From Zea mays (lineage: Eukaryota; Streptophyta; Magnoliopsida; Poales; Poaceae), in contig NC_050104.1 of assembly GCF_902167145.1 (NCBI RefSeq), positions 101,381,849-101,445,848 on the forward strand: a stretch of 64,000 nucleotides of DNA, in the 5' to 3' direction. Below the pieces are notes generated by a model. That model had not been told where the DNA came from, did no database searches, and saw only the letters and a program-made list of their open reading frames with translations. Below, piece by piece: positions 56,422 to 64,000 of this stretch. Made by a program: the position numbers and the translations under genes. Every line of letters starts with the position of its first letter. The first letter of the stretch is position 1.

Positions 56422-57441
56422 TCAATCCAAGTTCCGCGAATCTAAGACATTTAGCTCACTACGCAGCCTGCAAAAGGTCTTCTCATCTAAAGCCTTGGTA
56501 AAGATATCGGCTAACTGGTTCTCGGTGCTAATATAAAACACTTCGATATCTCCCTTTTGCTGGTGGTCTCTCAAAAAGTGATGCCGGATGTCAATGTGCT
56601 TTGTGCGGCTGTGTTCAACAGGATTATCCGCCATGCAGATAGCACTCTCATTATCACATAGGAGTGGGACTTTGCTCAGATTGTAGCCAAAGTCCCTGAG
56701 GGTTTGCCTCATCCAAAGTAGTTGCACGCAACACTGTCCTGCAGCAACGTACTCGGCCTCAGCGGTGGATAGGGCAACGGAGGTTTGTTTCTTAGAACTC
56801 CACGACACCAGGGACCTTCCTAAGAATTGGCACGTCCCTGATGTACTCTTCCTATCGACCTTACATCCAGCATAATCGGAGTCTGAATATCCAATTAAGT
56901 CAAAGGTAGACCCCTTTGGATACCAGATCCCGAAGCAAGGCGTAGCAACTAAATATCTAAGAATTCGCTTCACGGCCACTAAGTGACACTCTCTTGGATC
57001 ATATTGAAATCTAGCACACATGCATACGCTAAGCATAATATCCGGTCTACTAGCACATAAATAAAGTAAAGACCCTATCATAGACCGGTATGCCTTTTGA
57101 TCGACGGACTTACCTCCTTTGTTGAGGTCGGTGTGTCCGTCGGTTCCCAATGGAGTCTTTGCGGGCTTGGCGTCCTTCATCCCAAACCTCTTGATCAAGT
57201 CTTGCGTGTACTTTGTTTGGGAGATGAAGGTCCCATCCTTGAGTTGCTTCACTTGAAATCCAAGGAAGTAGCTTAACTCGCCCATCATCGACATCTCGAA
57301 CTTTTGAGTCATCACCCTGCTAAACTCTTCACAAGACTTTTGGTTAGTAGAACCAAATATTATGTCATCGACATAAATTTGGCACACAAAAAGATCACCA
57401 TCACATGTCTTAGTAAAAAGAGTTGGATCGGCTTTCCCGAC
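56422..57441 (-). pseudogene. Truncated Opie-like RT/RNase H
   Basis: Open from 57441 to the stop at 56422. Contains [10 protein letters not shown], the RT thumb/connection and the complete RNase H ([21 protein letters not shown]). About 340 codons survive; protease, integrase and RT fingers are absent because another element's LTR begins at 57442. No frame damage inside the surviving part. The reading frame continues upstream into the adjoining LTR to an ATG at 57555 (see findings). Confidence 0.9.
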
Positions 57442-59739
57442 TGTAACACCCCGGGGTCCACCAACACCCTGGAATGCTACTAAACAACACTTTTGACATC
57501 TATATATAAAATTTCGGCAGCATCCCCTTGCAAAATTGCATAAATGAGGGGGCAACAGTGTATAAACATATATCGTGACAAAAACATACTAAGTATTATT
57601 AATCGGCTAGCAAAGAGAAGTTAAACATACGACATGAAGTGAATTAACTAGTGCGCACGACTAGTTAAAAAAACAAACTTCCTTTGACAATAAGTTTCTA
57701 ATTAAATCATGGCTGCGCCTGGGCAGCGTTATTGTGAGAGTGAAAGTGGACGTGCTGCTACTCCCCTCATTCCCAACATGTATCAAGTACCTGCATTGAG
57801 TAATGCAAGAGTGAGATGACACATCTCAGCAAGTAAAATAATATCAAACTGTTTAACCACATAAGAACATTGTTTTACCACCACTTGATTCCACAACCTT
57901 CTTATTACGAAGGTGCAGCACGTATACAACGTACAACACACCTAGTCACCACACCTCGCAGGTAGAAACCACAATAGTAACATAGTAATGTCACACTTCA
58001 TATATACCTCATGAGTGCAAATGTCTGCAAATGCAAGGATGACTTCTGCCTTCATACCTCTAAGGATATGAAGCCGCATCGTACCCCTCCTCGGGCAACG
58101 TACGATGCTAAAAATGTACCGGTACGGTCGGACCATAAGATCACGACATAACTTCAAAATGCAAGATGGATGATGCGATGAGCATGTCATGCCTACAACA
58201 CTTCATATAACGTGATTCAAAAAAATACTTCACTTCATCCAAGATGGGAATCAACCACATATATCATTACCAAATTATGATCATCCACAATATTAGACAA
58301 TTGAGAATTAATACTTCCAAACAAATAAACTTCATCATAGAATTCAATGATTAACATAATTAAAACTTATGCATACTCAATGTCAGGGAATAGGATGCAA
58401 CACAAACGGTAGCAACCACCACTGTATTTACTTGCCTTTACCGGAAGTTCGGGCAAATCCCTAAGTACGATCCGGAAGTCCACCACCTGTTTTTGACACA
58501 CAACTTAGTGCACCAATTTCACATAATCAGGCTCATAAACGACGCCGCACCTACGCACAAACTCAAACCCCGCCGCGGGTTACATCTCTCCCCACACCCA
58601 CCAAACTGCAGCGGCGCTGCTTAATAAATTCATAACTTTAAAATTATGACAGCAGTGGTAACAAACAAAAACTCCAGAGTCATCTACATGAAATTCCCCA
58701 CAAGTTTTGTATACAATTTATAATTAAATTCCAACATCTAATTAGCCCAAAACAGTCCACAAGATGAACCCTGTAATCTGTTTTTTTGTCTTTTGGACAG
58801 CGACATACCCAGATTCAAACAGCGATATCTTTTAAAATATAATTCCAAATCAAGCACATAAGTACTTATTGGAAAGATAAGACAAAGCCCTACATGATTA
58901 TCAGACTGGTTAACACTAATTACCCACAAAAAATTCTCAGAAACTGCTAATACTACTGTTGTTCACCCACCTGAAAAATCTGTTTTTTTGGACAGCAACA
59001 TAACCGGATTCAAACAACGATATCTCCTAAATTATAACTCCAAATCGAGCGCATAAGTACTCGTTGGAAAGGTATGACAAAGCTCTACATGATTCTCCCA
59101 CTGATCCCTACTAATTGCCCACGAAAAATTCCCAGAAATCCCTAGAACTACTGCTGTTCGTCCACCCACTAAATTTCTGGACAGCACCTCTACCAAATCG
59201 CATAGGTAAACATGTAACCAATTGGATTGCAGCACAAATACAACAAAATGATCATGAAAATCACCTTGGGTTCCTCCTTTCCTCCTTCTTTTCTTCCTTC
59301 TTCCTCCCTCCAAACTCCCATGGAAGACTCGCACCCACACGACGGACACCAAGCGGGGAGGCTCCACCTTGGAGAGGAAGAGGGGGGGGGGGGCTAGGGT
59401 TGAGGGATGGCGCTGCAATCACTTGGGGAAGAAGGAGAGGGATTGGGGCGGCTGCAAGAGTGGAAGAGAGAGGGGAGGGGCGGCCAAAGGGGTGGGGGAG
59501 TGAGAGGGAGGGGGCGGCTAGGGTTTAGGGGGGAAACTAATGGGCTCCCCACCGCCGGATCAAGATCCACGGCCCAAACTCGCTCTCACGTCTGCTCCCG
59601 ACCCCAACGCACAAATCCAACAAGTATTCTACTGTTTTATTGGTGAATGCTTCCTAAAAAACTCCAACCCCAACTACACAGATCACGAAAGAAAAGGAAA
59701 AAATACATTTAACTTCTTTTCAGAAAATTGGGTATCACA
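57442..59739 (-). repeat. 3' LTR of a chromovirus-like Gypsy element
   Basis: 2298 bp. + strand TGTAACACCCCGG...GGGTATCACA, that is TGTGATACCC...GGGGTGTTACA on the minus strand. Orientation is shown by the purine tract beyond 59739. Contains a 195-bp tandem duplication (about 58780-59170), a G-run near 59380-59392, and a GC-rich stretch at 59270-59600. The target bases before it are CCCGA (57437-57441); the partner is outside the window. Ends of the TGTAACACCCCGG type are common among Tekay/Del chromoviruses (from memory). Confidence 0.8.
58780..59170. repeat. 195-bp tandem duplication inside the LTR
   Basis: GGACAG at 58795 and 58990 mark the same point in two copies that share AATCTGTTTTTTT, ATTCAAACA.CGATATC, GCATAAGTACT and ACATGATT at a fixed offset. 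Divergence is about 15 percent by eye. Confidence 0.8.
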
Positions 59740-59754
59740 CTCTACCCCCCTTAA
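59740..59754 (-). other. Polypurine tract of the chromovirus-like element
   Basis: Minus-strand TTAAGGGGGGTAGAG abuts TGTGATACCC, fixing both the LTR boundary and the orientation. Confidence 0.85.
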
Positions 59755-59849
59755 AAAGAATTCGACCTCGAATTCTGACGCTTCTATCGAAATGACAAGG
59801 AAAGATCAATGAATCAACAAAACTGACACATAAAGAAAGGTTCGGGTAC

Positions 59850-60110
59850 TTCTGCCGCATCAGCTCCTCAAGCTCCTAGGATTCTAAGATACGTAGCAGA
59901 CGACACTCTAGAGTCTGGTCTTGCTACACAGGAATCGGCTCTAGCTCGATTTGATGGTCTGGATTCCGCAAATACTTCCTCAACATAAAGACATGGAATA
60001 CATGGTGTACTCTGATCATAGACTCCGACAATTGTAGGTGCTAAGCCAAGCTGCCAACTCGGGCTAAGATAGTAGACGGTCCTATATAACTCGGACAAAG
60101 CTTTCCTGAC
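59850..60110 (-). pseudogene. Integrase C-terminus/chromodomain edge of a Gypsy element
   Basis: On the minus strand, with stops and a frame change, the segment carries VFHVFMLRKYLRNPDHQ, LEPIPV and ELMRQKYP. These are hallmarks of the region from the integrase C-terminal (GPY-type) part to the end of the chromodomain in Tekay/Del-type chromoviruses. The stretch that should separate LRILES from ELMRQKYP, namely the chromodomain, is missing. The upstream enzymes are not found to the right. Confidence 0.7.
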
Positions 60111-63100
60111 ACCAAATCAACATTGACACATGCAAGTACTTCAATAAATATATATATATATGAATGCAATACATACTGTGCTCAAATAGCCTAAACCAAA
60201 CCTATCCAAACAAGAGTAACTTCAAAAGATCAATTTAATGCTTGCATATTTCTAGACAGCAGCATAACGGTTATTTGTTTTCCTCATAACTCACAAAATA
60301 TGCATCCAATAGAAGTAAACTAGGACTTTATGGAAAGTTTACAAAGTCTACTATACCATTGGTATTATCATCACCACAAGATTTGACACTTAGAAAGGCC
60401 AAACAATGTGAAACGTAAATTTTGTCCAGACTTGAACAGAATTCAACTACTCACTTCAAAAATCCATAATTGGAGTCTCAGTCATCCCATTCAGGCGCTC
60501 CTAGACTTTTTAGAAAGCCAGTAAAATTGTCTATATTTCATTTATAAACCTATCAGGTTAATTCAATGCATATCAAGATCAAAAGACATAAGAAAGGCTT
60601 TGCTGTCCAAATTTGGACAGATTCAAAGATTCCAATTAAAACAGATGTAGCTTAACTTATAGGTCACCAAAAAGGGTGATCCAAAATTTGTTGGAAATCT
60701 TAAGGAAAGTACTACCACTTCTTTATAATTTATAAGAACTGATTCGAAGTTTAACTTGGGCAAACAAGGTCAGTTTCGAAATCTGTACAGAATCTGGACA
60801 GATTCCAAGACTAGACTTGAGAAAATCATAACTCCCAAACTACTAGACCTATGGTCATGAAATTTTACACAAGTAAGATGAAGAAGTTGGCTACAACTTT
60901 TTATATACAACACCTCTACCGAAAACATGGTGTAATTCATTGAACTAGCGGCATAACCAAAACTGGTCATGTAGTCCCAAACAGCAAGCAATAGATTTAT
61001 TCAGGTTCTATACTCTTCTAAGATTAAGCGTTCATCGAAGGACTAATAACTTTAGGTTCTTCATTACGAGACACTTAGAGCCAACATAAGGGTAGAAGCA
61101 ATATGCTTACTTTTTAAATCATTTTAAGCCTGATCTCACATCATGCAAGCAAGAATCAATTTAAGTATACTATGTCTGCCCATATATCCATCCAATAACT
61201 CAGACAATCTGCATCTCCACCTAGACTTCACACGACGTAACTATTTCATACTTATGCAAACACGCCAAGACCAGAAAACATGGCTTCACAACAATACGTA
61301 CTGGCCTATTCAAATATCCCTCGCTATCTCTCTGTTTCAGCCCACGCTCCACATATACAATAACAAGATAACTATCACAACCACTACATCTATTCCCTCC
61401 CACCATACAACATAATTAACATGGATTGCGAAAGAGCTCACCATAACTAAACCAATCTCCCAAAGAAATATCCCTAAATAGAAAATTGACAATCAACAGC
61501 ACAAATGCTCATTCTGTCTCTACCTCTTTCACTATAAAAGCAATGATAACAAAGAAATATTGTAAAATCATCTAAACTTCATGACCTACAACTTTTGTAT
61601 TCAAAGGATAAACAAAGTTTTTTTATCTCCATTTTTTTAATTTGACTTGTAAGGTGACATACATGATCTGCCACCAGAACCTGACGGAACATGACCCATA
61701 AATTCAAAACCTCAAAACTCTCTGCATCTAACAAAATTTTACAAATATAAACTCATTGAAAAGATTATAACATTCCCTAAAATTTTATTATAATGAGTGT
61801 CTCAGAATTGGTTTCCAAACCGATAAAATAATGCAACTGCTTTGTTGCAAAACTGATAGGTTAGAAACAATGGACAACTAAAATTCAAAATACTATAACT
61901 CCTGCTATACTCAACTTAAAACTACAACGAACACGCGTTGGAAAAGTTTGGAAATTGTCCACGACTTTTGCAATAAAGTTCCACCCAAATTTATCTTTAT
62001 AGCCCTCAACTCTGCATGACATACAGCTAAACTCAGCCTGAGATACTGCACATCAGAGATTCGACTTATATCCGGACAACCACCTCTCCCAATCTATTTA
62101 ACAGACAATTACAAGTAAATACCCATTAAAAGGTACTAAGAAAAACTAAAAGTTTTCCTTAAAGAGAATTCCCAAATTTGGGCTCTGAAACTATCAAAAC
62201 GCGGTCGATTTATTAGTGGTTTTAACGACACCTAAAGTTCAGACACAACGGTGCAACAACTTCAGAGTAGCCTAACTCCAATTATATGCAATGAAAATTA
62301 CAAACCAATACTCTTTGGGAAGATCATGAAATTACTAAAACTTTCATAATCCAACAAAACCCAAAATTTACCGTATTCAATGTCTATACTTCCGTACAAA
62401 ATTAAGGCTGCTATAGGAAACCCATAACTCTCAAATGTTTAGACCAAACTGGGTGATTGAGCATCCTATGCAAAGATGAAGAAACCTACTACAAAACATT
62501 CTAGATAAGTGAAGCCTGATTCAGCCTCCAACTAATTTAAAATGACTCCCAAAACAAAACAACACCTTACCCATAATAAAAAAACAATATAAAATAAAAC
62601 CCAAGGCATTGGGAGGTGCGACCAACATTAGGATTTTCCACTACCAAATGGGGATGCAACTCCCTAAAGCCTTTAAGCAACACTTTACCTAATAGGTTAG
62701 AACACTAAGCACCACAATCAACGAATTCAACAACCTCATTTGTTAATGCCACTAAGGTCAAACATCCATGTATCGACAATGTATGAAACACCTGACATAC
62801 CCGTCTCTAGCACTATAAAACATGGTTGTTATTACACTAGAATCCAACTATTAGAGCTCTCCACAACTATTCTGTTGACGTGAAGCAAATGGTGCTCATG
62901 TCATGTAACGTCTTTTCCTCCTCTCAAAAGAGATAAAATTTGCAAAACTCATAAAGCAATGGAGGGATAACAAGAAAAACTAATGTACTTCTTGACACAA
63001 ACTCATGCAAAAGCTTCATAAATATTACTTTCAATACTAAAATAATAACACGATACTATGCTCAACAGGAGTAATTGGACGTCAATAAGACAATCCACAT

Positions 63101-64000
63101 AACCAAACTACCTTGATTAACCTCACATATAACAAAACCTACTATTACTGCACTTGAACAATTTGTACTTCGTGATATCACAGGATGCAATCAAAGTAGT
63201 AGACATACATGATCTATCAAACCATCATTCATATAAGAAAAATCTCAATCCGATGCAACAACCCCATCATTAAAGAGATCGATGACTAACAAACATAAGC
63301 AACTCCCAGTTAAGCATTGACTTCGTTTAAGATAAAGCGGTCCAAATAATGATTCAACAAGCATGCATAGAGAAACTGCTCATAAAAAAAATCAAACTGC
63401 CATACAATGTTGGCAAATAAAAAAAATATAAAACGGGTTGTCAATATCGCCCACATGACTAGCCTGCAATAACTAAAAAAATATGCATAGCCTTTATGGC
63501 TATTGAAACAAGCCATAGAAGGAAAACATGCACGACGTAAAATCCACTTGAAACCACCCTATTTATTGTTAAAAATAAGGTTGCACATAATAAGAAAACC
63601 TATCAGGTAGACATGGTTGGACTTATCAATCTACGTCATGTCACAAATTCACTCGAGTTCTACCAGTCTAAAGATTTCATAGACATTACAATGTTGCATC
63701 TGCTCTATAGAGACAAACCAATTTTATACTAAGATCAAGTTAGCAAGTAGCCACACTAGCCTAAAAAAAGTGAGGCGCAAAGCATTGCACCCATGGAAAT
63801 ATTACATTGATAAGTTGGGTTGTAACCCAACAGTCAATCAAACTCAACAACACCATAAAACTACATTATATAGTGTTTTCACATTACACCAAGTCGGATT
63901 AGACCCACTATACACAAGCTCAATAAACAATTGGTCCTATAAGTACAAGATCCCAAGAATCCTTTTGGGAAAAAAAACATCCACAGTCAAGCATATAGAA
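60111..64000. other. AT-rich non-coding DNA, probably inside a large retroelement
   Basis: No frame above about 90 codons and no recognisable domain. Loosely repeated sentences such as CTGGACAGATT, CATAACTC, ATGAAATTTTACA and TTGGAAA recur from 60240 to 62530. They are similar in style to blocks in the adjoining LTR, so the region is likely LTR or untranslated sequence of the same or a related Gypsy family. (AT)n at about 60146-60162. Confidence 0.35.

Larger units (their letters stand above)
45360..57441 (-). mobile_element. Opie-like Sirevirus, split and right-truncated by later insertions
   Basis: Minus-strand element: 3' LTR at 45360-46619, untranslated zone 46620-47224, continuing at 56178-56421, then RNase H and RT at 56422-57441. 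A second Opie-like Sirevirus (47225-56177) sits in the untranslated zone. At 57442 another LTR begins, so the 5' two thirds of this element lie beyond the window or are lost. The 5 bases before the LTR, GTTAT, have no partner in view. Confidence 0.88.

Noticed and set aside
59115..59812. Frames in the GC-rich part of the chromovirus-like LTR
   Set aside because: They lie inside an LTR in purine-rich sequence with a long G-run; composition alone explains them.

Overview
The window looks like a piece of a maize (Zea mays) or very close relative's nuclear chromosome. The basis is recognition by eye, with no database search: a Zeon/Cinful-type Gypsy element, two kinds of Sirevirus (Ji-like and Opie-like) whose LTRs carry CCGGACNGTCCGG palindromes, several grass MITEs, and nested insertion of one retrotransposon into another. 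Only one host gene is supported. About three quarters of the window is transposon sequence.

Layout. 1-3600: 3' part of a C2-domain, proline-rich (SRC2-like) gene on the + strand, five visible coding exons; the first exon was not found. 3600-6480: intergenic. 6486-11656: Gypsy-type element with both LTRs and the target duplication ATAAC, coding only for gag, which is broken twice. 11662-16740: low-copy intergenic DNA with two MITEs and a GC-rich island. About 16750-18130: minus-strand remnant of a relative of that Gypsy element. 18430 to about 38640: an Ac-like hAT transposon whose BED-finger and catalytic exons are about 16.4 kb apart, because a Ji-like Sirevirus (20989-37431, minus, TSD CCTTT) landed in the coding region. 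That Sirevirus was in turn hit in its RNase H region by a 7.3-kb Zeon-like element (23010-30323, TSD CCTAA). About 38640-42760: MITEs, low-copy DNA and a 557-bp non-autonomous hAT element with an 8-bp target duplication. 42760-45359: heavily decayed Gypsy gag/protease plus LTR-like sequence. 45360-57441: an Opie-like Sirevirus on the minus strand, split by a second, nearly complete Opie-like Sirevirus (47225-56177, plus, TSD AAGTC) with an open pol of 1068 codons. From 57442: 3' LTR and a damaged integrase tail of a chromovirus-like Gypsy element running off the right edge.

The most interesting items are as follows. The Zeon-like element carries a gene antisense to its own gag: about 1,050 codons with its own TATA box, one intron whose removal rescues the frame and a second in-frame candidate intron. 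The palindromic core CGGACNGTCCG is present in unrelated Gypsy and Copia LTRs and also inside Gypsy gag coding sequence, and its copy number differs between the two LTRs of three separate elements. The Zeon-like element is similarly rich in CTTCGG/CCGAAG. An LTR-to-reverse-transcriptase junction has created an uninterrupted chimeric frame.

Boundaries supported by matching target duplications are firm to the base. Family names (Ji, Opie, Zeon, Tekay-like) come from memory and need a library search.
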